The translations under genes were made by a program, and so were the position numbers. From Halomonas sp. (lineage in GTDB: Bacteria > Pseudomonadota > Gammaproteobacteria > Pseudomonadales > Halomonadaceae), in assembly GCF_020832045.1 (NCBI RefSeq), contig NZ_JAFIFK010000047.1:95099-159098 (forward strand): a DNA stretch of 64,000 nucleotides, read 5' to 3'. The notes beneath the pieces were generated by a model. That model saw only the letters and a list, made by a program, of their open reading frames with translations. It ran no database searches and was not told the DNA's origin. Shown here in pieces: positions 53,942 to 61,359 of the stretch (its first letter is position 1; each line of letters starts with the position of its first letter).

Positions 53942-54592
53942 ATGAGTCAGCTACGCGTGTCATGCTTCAGCCTGTCGCTGGATGGGTTTGCCGCCGGCCC
54001 TGAGCAGAGCCTGGAAAACCCGATGGGACTCAATGGCATGGATATCCACGACTGGGTATTCCCGACCGCGACGTTTCAGCAAAGGGTGCTGGGCAAGCAG
54101 GGTGGCGAAACCGGACGCGACGACGACTTCGTGGTGCGCGGCTTCGAGAACGTCGGCGCCTGGATCCTGGGCCGCAACATGTTCGGCCCCGTGCGCGGCC
54201 CCTGGCCAGACGATAGCTGGAAGGGCTGGTGGGGCGACAATCCGCCGTTTCACGCGCCGGTCTTCGTGCTGACGCATCATCCCCGAAAACCCATCGAGAT
54301 GGCAGGCGGCACGACGTTTTACTTCGTCACCGAGGGCATTCAAGCGGCCTTGGAGAGCGCCCGAGAAGCCGCCAATGGCCAGGATGTGCGACTCGGCGGT
54401 GGGGTAGCGACCGTTCAGCAGTACCTGCGGGCACAACTGGTAGACGAACTTCATCTTGCCATCGCACCGGCGCTGCTGGGTTCAGGGGAGTCCCTATTCA
54501 CCGGCCTCGATATGCGCACCCTCGGCTATCGCTGCGTGGAGAGAGCGACTGGCGAGAGGGCAACTCATGTGATTCTCAAAAGCAGCTCTTGA
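53942..54592 (+). CDS. Dihydrofolate reductase family protein
   Basis: 216 residues with the RibD_C/DHFR-like fold: 'SCFSLSLDGFAAGPEQSLEN', 'GAWILGRNMFGPVRGPWPDD', 'PVFVLTHHPRKP', and 'VRLGGGVATVQQYLRAQLVD' (the NADPH loop). The segment 'VRLGGGVATVQQYLRA' also appears, with a few changes, in a gene remnant near 56.5 kb. AGGAGA upstream of the ATG. Substrate unknown. Confidence 0.85.
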   Translation: MSQLRVSCFSLSLDGFAAGPEQSLENPMGLNGMDIHDWVFPTATFQQRVLGKQGGETGRDDDFVVRGFENVGAWILGRNMFGPVRGPWPDDSWKGWWGDNPPFHAPVFVLTHHPRKPIEMAGGTTFYFVTEGIQAALESAREAANGQDVRLGGGVATVQQYLRAQLVDELHLAIAPALLGSGESLFTGLDMRTLGYRCVERATGERATHVILKSSS

Positions 54593-54660
54593 TGTCGAAT
54601 TCGGCACCCCTTGCTCGTCTATGGCTTGCGTACTACTGACTTCACCTGGAGGAGACACCC

Positions 54661-55077
54661 TTGAAGATTGCTATTGAATCCGTGGTCAAGGCCAGCCTAG
54701 CCAGTGTTTGGGAGGCTTGGAGTAACCCAGAAGATATCCAGCAGTGGAATGCCGCCTCTGATGATTGGCACACCACCAGGAGTACCGTAGATTTGCGCGA
54801 AGGGGGCAAGTTTCTGTCGCGTATGGAAGCAAAGGACGGCAGCATGGGCTTTGACTTCGAGGGTACCTACACCCGCATCGTCCCGTACCGACTCATCGAA
54901 TACCAAATGAGCGACGGCAGGGAGGTCGAGGTTGAATTCATTGAACGCACCGACGGTGTACTTGTAAAGTCGGCGTTCGACCCTGACCCAGAGAACCCGC
55001 CGGAAGTGCAGCGGCAGGGTTGGCAGGCCATCTTGGATAGCTTCAAGCGGCATGTGGAGGAAAAGCACCCAAGGTAA
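54661..55077 (+). CDS. SRPBCC (AHSA1/START-like) protein
   Basis: 138 residues. 'ESVVKASLASVWEAWSNPED', 'DLREGGKFLSRMEAKDGS' and 'GWQAILDSFKRHVE' are typical of the AHSA1-type hydrophobic-ligand-binding fold. Function unknown. The start is a TTG preceded by GGAGGAG; no ATG follows nearby. The next gene (Crp/Fnr-like) begins 16 bases later. Confidence 0.85.
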   Translation: MKIAIESVVKASLASVWEAWSNPEDIQQWNAASDDWHTTRSTVDLREGGKFLSRMEAKDGSMGFDFEGTYTRIVPYRLIEYQMSDGREVEVEFIERTDGVLVKSAFDPDPENPPEVQRQGWQAILDSFKRHVEEKHPR

Positions 55078-55092
55078 TCCGCAGGAGAGCAT

Positions 55093-55692
55093 TTGAGCAT
55101 AGCAAAACACATTCTCGAGCAGCTGGCCGGCTGCTCGCTTCCAGAGTGGCATTTCGTCGAACCTTCGCTTCGGCGCAAGACGTTACTGCCCGGCGAGAGG
55201 CTTTTTCGGGCCGGCGTGGCGCACCCCTTCGTTTATTTCGTGGAAAGCGGGATCATCAAGATGATCTACGAAACCGACGAAGGTGATGTTTGGGTCAAGG
55301 CATTTGCCGCCGAGAACAGATTCTTCGCCAGTCTGGCTGCTTTATCGCCTGGCGGCACCACGAGTTTCTCTGCACTGGCAGCCTGTACCGCAACCGTCGA
55401 AGCGGTACCCTACACGATGCTGCAGCAATTGGGCGACAGACATCCGCTATGGCAGCTTGCGCTCCGGCGAGCCTTTGAGCTCTATGGTTTTCGCAAGGAA
55501 GCTCGCGAGCGCGACCTGCTCACCCTCTCTGCGGAGGAGCGCTACATGCGTTTCATCAACGACAATCCCAGCATTGTCGAAAGGGTGCCGGAAAAGGACA
55601 TCGCCGGCTATGTCCGAGTCACGCCAGTTGCCCTCAGCCGAATCAAGGCGCGAATCAAGCTCCGGCAGATGGAAGCGGACAATGCACCCTGA
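55093..55692 (+). CDS. Crp/Fnr family transcriptional regulator
   Basis: 199 residues. A cyclic-nucleotide-binding-like beta-barrel ('LLPGERLFRAGVAHPFVYFV', 'GIIKMIYETDEG') and a C-terminal helix-turn-helix ('DIAGYVRVTPVALSRIKARI'). No cysteine cluster for an iron-sulfur centre is seen, and the cAMP-binding arginine is not obvious, so the effector is unknown. TTG start with CAGGAGA upstream. Confidence 0.87.
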   Translation: MSIAKHILEQLAGCSLPEWHFVEPSLRRKTLLPGERLFRAGVAHPFVYFVESGIIKMIYETDEGDVWVKAFAAENRFFASLAALSPGGTTSFSALAACTATVEAVPYTMLQQLGDRHPLWQLALRRAFELYGFRKEARERDLLTLSAEERYMRFINDNPSIVERVPEKDIAGYVRVTPVALSRIKARIKLRQMEADNAP

Positions 55693-55770
55693 CATCCTCG
55701 ACTACAACCAACGGCAGGCGCCCGGTGACAAAGCGATAGGCTGCTACTTAAATCCAAAGGAATAAACCCA

Positions 55771-56372
<602 letters not shown>

Positions 56373-56376
<4 letters not shown>

Positions 56377-56454
56377 AGGTCCGCGCTTTCCGATATCACC
56401 TTGCTCACGATCAGCGCCGCATTCACCCCGCCGAAACCGAAGCCGTTGCACAGC
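56373..56454 (-). pseudogene. Remnant of a KAS II (FabF-like) gene 3' end
   Basis: On the minus strand this codes for 'CNGFGFGGVNAALIVSKV' then 'ISESADL' and TAA. Bases 56397-56454 are identical over 58 bp to the end of the intact gene at 57285-57342; the sequences part exactly after the last sense codon of the intact gene. It looks like the original 3' end of the gene, displaced by an insertion. Confidence 0.8.
56397..56454. repeat. 58-bp direct repeat, left copy (att-like)
   Basis: Perfect match, same orientation, to 57285-57342. The two copies flank the YefM-YoeB module and define an 888-bp unit. Confidence 0.85.
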
Positions 56455-56481
56455 CCGTGAAGCCGCCGCGGCGGCAGCGGT

Positions 56482-56535
56482 GTGCGACTCGGCGGGGGCG
56501 TGGCAACGATCCAGCAGTACCTGCGTGCTCATTTC
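56482..56535 (+). pseudogene. Fragment of a DHFR-family gene
   Basis: In one frame the stretch codes for 'VRLGGGVATIQQYLRAHF', nearly the same as 'VRLGGGVATVQQYLRAQL' of the intact gene at 53942-54592, at about 80% DNA identity over some 50 bases. No start, stop or rest of the gene is present. Confidence 0.7.
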
Positions 56536-56542
56536 GTGCGCA

Positions 56543-56570
56543 TTGACGTACGTACAGGAAAGCGTACACT
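56543..56570 (+). promoter_or_regulatory. Promoter and likely operator of yefM-yoeB
   Basis: TTGACG (56543-56548), 16 bases, TACACT (56565-56570). Between and over the -10 lie two CGTACA half-sites (56551-56556 and 56563-56568), similar to the TGTACA-type cores bound by YefM-YoeB in E. coli. Confidence 0.6.
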
Positions 56571-56606
56571 TGCTTGCTGGTGTAGTAGTGAATGCAGAGG
56601 TGCCTC

Positions 56607-56849
56607 ATGAATGGAATTACCGCTACGGAAGCTCGCAGCAACCTGTACCGACTGATAGATGAAACTGCCGAGTCTCACCAGCCGATTGTCATCATGGGCA
56701 AACGGAACAAGGCCGTGTTGGTTTCAGAAGAAGATTGGGCGGCCATACAAGAAACGCTGTACCTGCTCTCGGTGCCTGGCATGCGGGAGTCCATCCGCGA
56801 GGGGATGGAGACACCCGTCAATGAGTGTGATGGGGAGCTTGACTGGTGA
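56607..56849 (+). CDS. yefM: YefM/Phd family antitoxin
   Basis: 80 residues. 'MNGITATEARSNLYRLIDET' and 'QPIVIMGKRNKAVLVSEEDW' are the Phd/YefM DNA-binding fold, followed by a C-terminal toxin-binding tail. The product represses its own operon and neutralises YoeB. Start at the ATG with the conserved M-N-x-I-T opening. Stop overlaps the toxin GTG by four bases (GTGA). Confidence 0.9.
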   Translation: MNGITATEARSNLYRLIDETAESHQPIVIMGKRNKAVLVSEEDWAAIQETLYLLSVPGMRESIREGMETPVNECDGELDW

Positions 56850-57109
56850 CATGGAGACTGGCCTACACCAAGCAGGCTCAGAAGGATGCAAAAAAACTGG
56901 CCGCAAGCGGCCTGAAGCTCAAGGCTCAGGAACTGTTGAAGTTGCTTTCGCAAGACCCCTACCGGAAACCGCCACCCTTCGAAAAACTTATCGGTGATCT
57001 TGCGGGAGCCTACTCACGGCGAATCAACATCCAGCATCGCTTGGTTTATCAAGTACTCGAAGACGAGCGAATCGTGAAGGTACTAAGGCTCTGGAGCCAC
57101 TACGAATAA
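56846..57109 (+). CDS. yoeB: YoeB/Txe family mRNA interferase toxin
   Basis: 87 residues, full length. 'MTWRLAYTKQAQKDAKKLA', 'PPPFEKLIGDLAGAYSRRIN' and the C-terminal 'HRLVYQVLEDERIVKVLRLWSHY' (in part) contain the catalytic E, R, H and Y positions of YoeB. It cleaves mRNA on the ribosome at the A site. GTG start coupled to the antitoxin stop. The module lies between two 58-bp direct repeats. Confidence 0.9.
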   Translation: MTWRLAYTKQAQKDAKKLAASGLKLKAQELLKLLSQDPYRKPPPFEKLIGDLAGAYSRRINIQHRLVYQVLEDERIVKVLRLWSHYE

Positions 57110-57217
57110 CATTCCGAGCAGGCGGATCGGCGACTATCGAGCCAAGCAGAGCGAGCGACGGCACATCTGTTCCAGATGCTTTTCTGTTTGCCGTCGAGAA
57201 CAGCCCCAGGGCAACCA

Positions 57218-57250
57218 AGCACCCCGAACCCGTTCCAGGCTCGGGGTGCT
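57218..57250. terminator. Bidirectional hairpin between yoeB and the KAS II gene
   Basis: AGCACCCCGA (57218-57227) pairs perfectly with TCGGGGTGCT (57241-57250). It lies beyond both convergent genes. T-runs on either side are weak (GTCGTTTC plus, TTGGTTG minus). Confidence 0.6.
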
Positions 57251-57281
57251 GTCGTTTCTGGTAACTAGTGCAGGGCTGGCC

Positions 57282-58547
57282 TTACACCTTGCTCACGATC
57301 AGCGCCGCATTCACCCCGCCGAAACCGAAGCCGTTGCACAGCACATGCTGGCAGAGGTGCTCGCGTGCCGAGCCCGAAACGATATCCAGATCGTGCAGGT
57401 CCTCGTCGCGGTTCTCCAGGTTCAGGGTGGGGGGCAAGCGGTCGTGCATGACCGAAAGGGCGGAGAAAATGCTTTCCACGCCGCCGGCCGCACCGAGCAG
57501 ATGGCCAGTGGCCGATTTGGTGGCGGAGATCGGAATGCCGGCAAGGGCGTCGCCGAAGGCGTTGCGCAGGGAAGCGATCTCCGCCCGGTCGCCTACCGGC
57601 GTCGAGGTGGCGTGAGCGTTGATATGGTTGATCTCTCCCGGGGGGAGCCCGGCCATCTTGAGCGCCGCTCGAATGGCAGCCGCGGCACCGCCGCCGTCTT
57701 CCGGGCCTGCGGTAATGTGGTGCGCATCGGCGCTGGTGCCGTAGCCGCTGAGAATGGCCAGCGGCGTTGCTCCACGCGCCTCGGCATGAGCCAGGGTTTC
57801 GATCACCAGCAGCCCGGCGCCTTCCCCCATCACGAAACCGTTGCGTGCCTGGTCGAACGGGCGTGACGCTTTGGCGGGGTCGTCCTGCTCGGTGGAGAGC
57901 GCCTTCATGGCATGGAAGCTGGCCAGCGCAAGCGGGTCGATACAGGCCTCGGCACCGCCCACCAGGGCGACCTCGGCCTCGCCGCTGCGGATCATGCGCA
58001 TGCCGTCGCCGATGGCTTGAACACCCGCCGCGCAGGCCGTTACCGGACAGCCGATAGGCCCGCGCAAGCCGTAGCGGATCGAGATATTGCCCGCTGCCAG
58101 GTTGGCCAGGAACGCCGGCACGGTGAAAGGGGAGAGCCGGCGGTGGCCACGCGACGCGAGGGTATTCTGCGCCTGGGTAATGGTCGGGAAGCCACCGATG
58201 CCGGAGCCCACGATGGTGGCGGTGGCCAGGCACTGGGCATCGCTCTCGGGGAACCAGTTGGCTTGTGTCAGCGCCTCTTCGGCGGCCGCCATGGCGTAGA
58301 GGCTGAACAGTTCCATTTTGCGCCGTTCTTTGACATCCAGCACGCGGTCCGGATCGAAGCCGGCTTCCGGGTCCTCCTCGATGCCGGGCACCGTGCCCGC
58401 CGCCTTGATCGGCAGCTCGCCGGTATCGATGCGGGTGATCGAAGAGATGCCGGAACGGCCGGCGATAAGGCGCTCCCAGCCTGCCTTTACGCCCCAGCCA
58501 AGAGGGCTGATCATGCCCATACCGGTGATGACAAGGGGAGATAGCAT
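57282..58547 (-). CDS. Beta-ketoacyl-ACP synthase II (FabF-like)
   Basis: 421 residues, standard for KAS II. Catalytic Cys in 'CPVTACAAGVQAIGDG', His in 'INAHATSTPVGD', Lys-His in 'SATKSATGHLLGAAG', and 'NGFGFGGVNAALIVSKV' at the end. It condenses malonyl-ACP with acyl-ACP. Divergent from a TetR regulator, so this is probably a regulated paralog, not the housekeeping FabF of a fab cluster. The last 19 codons lie in a 58-bp direct repeat, so the present 3' end may be element-supplied. Confidence 0.9.
   Translation of the reverse strand: MLSPLVITGMGMISPLGWGVKAGWERLIAGRSGISSITRIDTGELPIKAAGTVPGIEEDPEAGFDPDRVLDVKERRKMELFSLYAMAAAEEALTQANWFPESDAQCLATATIVGSGIGGFPTITQAQNTLASRGHRRLSPFTVPAFLANLAAGNISIRYGLRGPIGCPVTACAAGVQAIGDGMRMIRSGEAEVALVGGAEACIDPLALASFHAMKALSTEQDDPAKASRPFDQARNGFVMGEGAGLLVIETLAHAEARGATPLAILSGYGTSADAHHITAGPEDGGGAAAAIRAALKMAGLPPGEINHINAHATSTPVGDRAEIASLRNAFGDALAGIPISATKSATGHLLGAAGGVESIFSALSVMHDRLPPTLNLENRDEDLHDLDIVSGSAREHLCQHVLCNGFGFGGVNAALIVSKV
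57285..57342. repeat. 58-bp direct repeat, right copy (att-like)
   Basis: Begins at the last sense codon of the KAS II gene and covers its final 19 codons. Identical to 56397-56454. Confidence 0.85.
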
Positions 58548-58635
58548 GGTAATGTCCTAGACAGCTTTGGTTGTGCCACGCTAGCAGTCAGGTTCATATG
58601 ATCAAGATAATATTTTAGCGGAGTGAGAGGTCGCC

Positions 58636-59280
58636 ATGCCCTACTCGACGAACCACAAGGCCAAATCGCGGGAGCGCATCCTCAAATCCGCCATCGAGCT
58701 GTTCAGCCGTAAAGGCTTCGAAAAGGTCTCCATCGGCCAGATCATGAAGCTGGCCAAGATGACCCACGGCGCCTTCTATGCCCACTTCGCCTCGAAGGAA
58801 GCGCTCTATCACGCTTCGGTGCGGGAAACCTTGGAGAGCAGTCGCGCCGCCCGGCTGGTCAAAGGGCCGCTCTCGGTGAAACACCTGACCGAGCTGGTGG
58901 CCAACTGCTGGAATCTTCAAGAGCTGGAACGCAAGCACAAGCCGGGGCCCGAGTCGGTGCTGTTCAATGAGATCGGCAACGAGAACGTGGAGGTCCGCAC
59001 GCTGTTCGAAGCATCGTACCTGAGCATGAAGAAGATGCTCGAAACCCGCCTCATCGCCCTGAGCCGTCTTAAGAAACTCCCCTTCGAAGCCGACCGCGAG
59101 GTCATTGCCGAAAAGTCCCGCGCCATTCTCGCTTCCTTGGTCGGCGCCGTGGCCATCGCCAAGAGCCTGCCCGGCGAAGAGGAACGTCAGCACATCCTCA
59201 ATGCCGCCCAGCGCAACATCCTGCAGATGCTTGGCGTCGACGAGAGCGAGCTGGAGAGCATGTTGGATGCCACGGGGTAG
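58636..59280 (+). CDS. TetR family transcriptional regulator
   Basis: 214 residues. N-terminal helix-turn-helix 'SRERILKSAIELFSRKGFEK', 'IGQIMKLAKMTHGAFYAHFA', 'SKEALY'. The C-terminal domain fits TetR ligand pockets. It lies divergent from the KAS II gene with 88 bases between, including TCATATGA (58594-58601), and probably represses it. Ligand could be an acyl-CoA or a fatty acid, by analogy with other TetR-Fab pairs; this is inference. GGAGTGAGAGG precedes the ATG. Confidence 0.9.
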   Translation: MPYSTNHKAKSRERILKSAIELFSRKGFEKVSIGQIMKLAKMTHGAFYAHFASKEALYHASVRETLESSRAARLVKGPLSVKHLTELVANCWNLQELERKHKPGPESVLFNEIGNENVEVRTLFEASYLSMKKMLETRLIALSRLKKLPFEADREVIAEKSRAILASLVGAVAIAKSLPGEEERQHILNAAQRNILQMLGVDESELESMLDATG

Positions 59281-59318
59281 GAACACAGCCCTGTGGAGCA
59301 TGCTTTCCAATATCTATT

Positions 59319-59347
59319 TTGACACCCGAGGCGTTACAGGTTACGAT
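59319..59347 (+). promoter_or_regulatory. Promoter of higBA
   Basis: TTGACA (59319-59324), 17-base spacer, TACGAT (59342-59347): a strong sigma-70 match. The predicted start of transcription is at or within a base or two of the higB ATG (59354). Confidence 0.65.
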
Positions 59348-59353
59348 TCGGCT

Positions 59354-59632
59354 ATGATCCGAAGCTTCAAACACAAGGGCTTGGCTAAATTCTTCAAGTC
59401 TGGCAGCACAGCAGGGATTCAGGCCGCTCATGCCAATAGGCTTCGGTTGATTCTCGGTAGGCTGAATGCAGCAACAGATGCCAAAGACATGGATTTGCCG
59501 GGCTTACGGCTGCATGCCCTTACAGGGAACCGTTCCGGAATTTGGTCAGTGACGGTTAGTGGTAACTGGCGAGTGACGTTTCGGTTCGAGAATGGAGATG
59601 CCGAAGTAGTAAATTACGAAGATTATCACTGA
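59354..59632 (+). CDS. higB: HigB/RelE family toxin
   Basis: 92 residues. 'MIRSFKHKGLAKFFKSGSTA' and 'LRLHALTGNRSGIWSVTVSG' then 'NWRVTFRFENGDAEVVNYEDYH' (in part) match HigB, an mRNA-cleaving toxin that acts at the ribosome. An in-frame ATG at 59300 has poor spacing from GGAG and lies upstream of the predicted promoter, so 59354 is preferred. Antitoxin follows 9 bases later, the toxin-first order typical of higBA. Confidence 0.92.
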   Translation: MIRSFKHKGLAKFFKSGSTAGIQAAHANRLRLILGRLNAATDAKDMDLPGLRLHALTGNRSGIWSVTVSGNWRVTFRFENGDAEVVNYEDYH

Positions 59633-59641
59633 GGTACCGCG

Positions 59642-59929
59642 ATGTTGATGCACAATCCCCCTCACCCTGGTGAAGTATTACGAGAGCTTTGCCTAGAGCC
59701 CCTTGGCTTGTCTGTAACGGCGGCCGCAGAAGGTTTGGGAGTGAGCCGAAAGACCCTGAGCGCTGTATTGAACGGTAAGGCTGGCATTAGTCCAGAAATG
59801 GCAATACGGCTGTCTATTGCGTTTGATACTTCGGCAGAAAGCTGGCTGAACCAACAGGCCCAATATGAACTCTGGCATGCCGAGCAGCATCGCAATGAGC
59901 TCAAGGTAAAGCGGCTTGTGGCCGCTTAG
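59642..59929 (+). CDS. higA: HigA family antitoxin
   Basis: 95 residues. '[20 protein letters not shown]' and the helix-turn-helix '[20 protein letters not shown]' followed by '[20 protein letters not shown]' are the HigA/VapI-type pattern. It binds HigB and represses the operon. GAGGTACCGCG precedes the ATG. Confidence 0.92.
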   Translation: MLMHNPPHPGEVLRELCLEPLGLSVTAAAEGLGVSRKTLSAVLNGKAGISPEMAIRLSIAFDTSAESWLNQQAQYELWHAEQHRNELKVKRLVAA

Positions 59930-60033
59930 ATAAGAAAATGAGCTAACCCCTGCCGGATGCCGAATCTCCGCTACGCTATGGTTTTGGCCTGGCAAGCCAA
60001 GCCAAGCGCTAGGCACCGAATGCGGAGAAGCTG

Positions 60034-60729
60034 ATGCACCAGGACGAAATCAAGGCGCTATTCGATCAGCAGGCATCCAGCTACGATGCGCAGTGGGCCA
60101 AAACGGCGCCGATTCGACATTGCTTGCACCTGCTTCTTGGGTCGCTGTTTGCCGAGCTGCCTGCGGATGCGCAGATCCTCTGCGTAGGGGTAGGAACCGG
60201 TGATGAGCTGCTCTACCTCGCCTCGAAGCATCCCGGTTGGCGGTTTACCGCGGTGGAGCCATCGGGCGCCATGCTGAATATCTGCCGGCAAAGGGCAGAT
60301 AAAGAGGGGGTCGCACAACGGTGCGTATTCCACGAGGGCTATCTTGAGTCACTTCCCACCACGCAATTGCATGATGCGGCCACCTGCTTTCTGGTCTCTC
60401 AGTTCATTCTGGACCAGGTGGAGCGTTCCCGGTTTTTCAGCGGTATTGCAGAAAGACTCAAGCCGGGCGGCATTCTCGCGAGCTCCGACCTGGCGTCAGA
60501 TGTCGCTTCGCCTGAGTACGAAGTGCTGCTTCATGCCTGGATGAACATGATGTCCGCTGCGGATATTTCCCCGGAAGCGGTAGAGCGCATGCGCAAAGCC
60601 TACGCTAACGATGTGGGCGTTCTCCCAGCGGACAAGGTCGCGTCAATCATTGAGGCCGGTGGCTTCGAGCTTCCGGTGCAGTTCTTCCAGGCCGGCTTGA
60701 TTCATGCTTGGCGATCAACGCGCGCCTAG
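60034..60729 (+). CDS. Class I SAM-dependent methyltransferase
   Basis: 231 residues. SAM motif I 'ILCVGVGTGDELLYLASKHP', acidic end of strand 2 'FTAVEPSGAM', and 'LKPGGILASSDLA' match class I methyltransferases of the UbiE-like kind. Substrate unknown. No partner genes are nearby. ATG preceded by GGAGAAGCTG. Confidence 0.86.
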   Translation: MHQDEIKALFDQQASSYDAQWAKTAPIRHCLHLLLGSLFAELPADAQILCVGVGTGDELLYLASKHPGWRFTAVEPSGAMLNICRQRADKEGVAQRCVFHEGYLESLPTTQLHDAATCFLVSQFILDQVERSRFFSGIAERLKPGGILASSDLASDVASPEYEVLLHAWMNMMSAADISPEAVERMRKAYANDVGVLPADKVASIIEAGGFELPVQFFQAGLIHAWRSTRA

Positions 60730-60835
60730 GGCTAGTTGCCCTGTGGAAGGAGGCTTTGCTGGCGCAAGCTGTTTGCGCGGCTGCGTTCTCGCTTAAATGC
60801 CCAATGGTGCCGCTTATGCCGTACGGAAGGCCCTT

Positions 60836-61162
60836 ATGGAACATCCACTAACGCCCGACGGACGCTACATGGTGGTTCGCGGCCGCCTGTGGCGAGTCTC
60901 AAACCCGAACCTACCGGCTGAGGAGCGCGAGAGTCTTGTGCAAGACCTCATGGCCGCCCGCCGGGAGGTCAAAGCAGCAAAGGCAGCGGATGATGCCGAG
61001 CGTTTGGCAACGGCTCGCAGTTCGGTAAACGCAGCAAAGGTAGCACTCGGTGAGCGCGGGCCGGTGTGGTGGAACGATGGTGCCAAAGACTTCAATCGCC
61101 ACTTGGTGAAAAACACGCCTTATCGAGAGTGGTATGAGCAGCTAACGGGGCGGCAGGCCTAA
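60836..61162 (+). CDS. Conserved hypothetical protein
   Basis: 108 residues. 'PLTPDGRYMVVRGRLWRVSN' at the N-terminus and 'ALGERGPVWWNDGAKDFNRH' near the end flank a helical, Ala/Arg-rich middle. The pattern recalls a small widespread protein of unknown function, but I cannot name it. ATG at 60836 has GGAAGG 5 bases upstream, better than an ATG at 60797. Confidence 0.7.
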   Translation: MEHPLTPDGRYMVVRGRLWRVSNPNLPAEERESLVQDLMAARREVKAAKAADDAERLATARSSVNAAKVALGERGPVWWNDGAKDFNRHLVKNTPYREWYEQLTGRQA

Positions 61163-61164
61163 CA

Positions 61165-61231
61165 ATAGTCTGTCCCTATCAAGGCGAAAGCCTCCCAACT
61201 CCTTGACGGCTTCGTCGCTGAATCCTTCACT
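61165..61231 (+). promoter_or_regulatory. OxyR-like site and promoter of katG
   Basis: ATAG-N7-CTAT-N7-AAAG-N7-ACTC from 61165 to 61201 matches the four-part OxyR pattern at 11 of 16 fixed positions; the first half is perfect. TTGACG starts at 61203, directly next to it, and TTCACT (61226-61231) is 17 bases further. This is the usual layout for OxyR activation of katG. Confidence 0.55.
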
Positions 61232-61359
61232 GTATCTGACGGCTTACAGGATCGCTCTATTCCTTCGGTTAGCGCCGGAAGGTAATGAAAACATACGAGA
61301 CGATACGAAGATGTCAGCTCGACAGCCCTGTAGGCCACCGTCTAGCCGAGGAGAAGACC

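Noticed and set aside
61157..61272. Possible integron attC site: GCCTAAC after the hypothetical gene and GGTTAGCG further on, near a toxin-antitoxin pair
   Set aside because: The right end does not fit GTTRRRY, the inner arms do not pair well, and no integrase is present. The same bases are better explained by the OxyR-like site.
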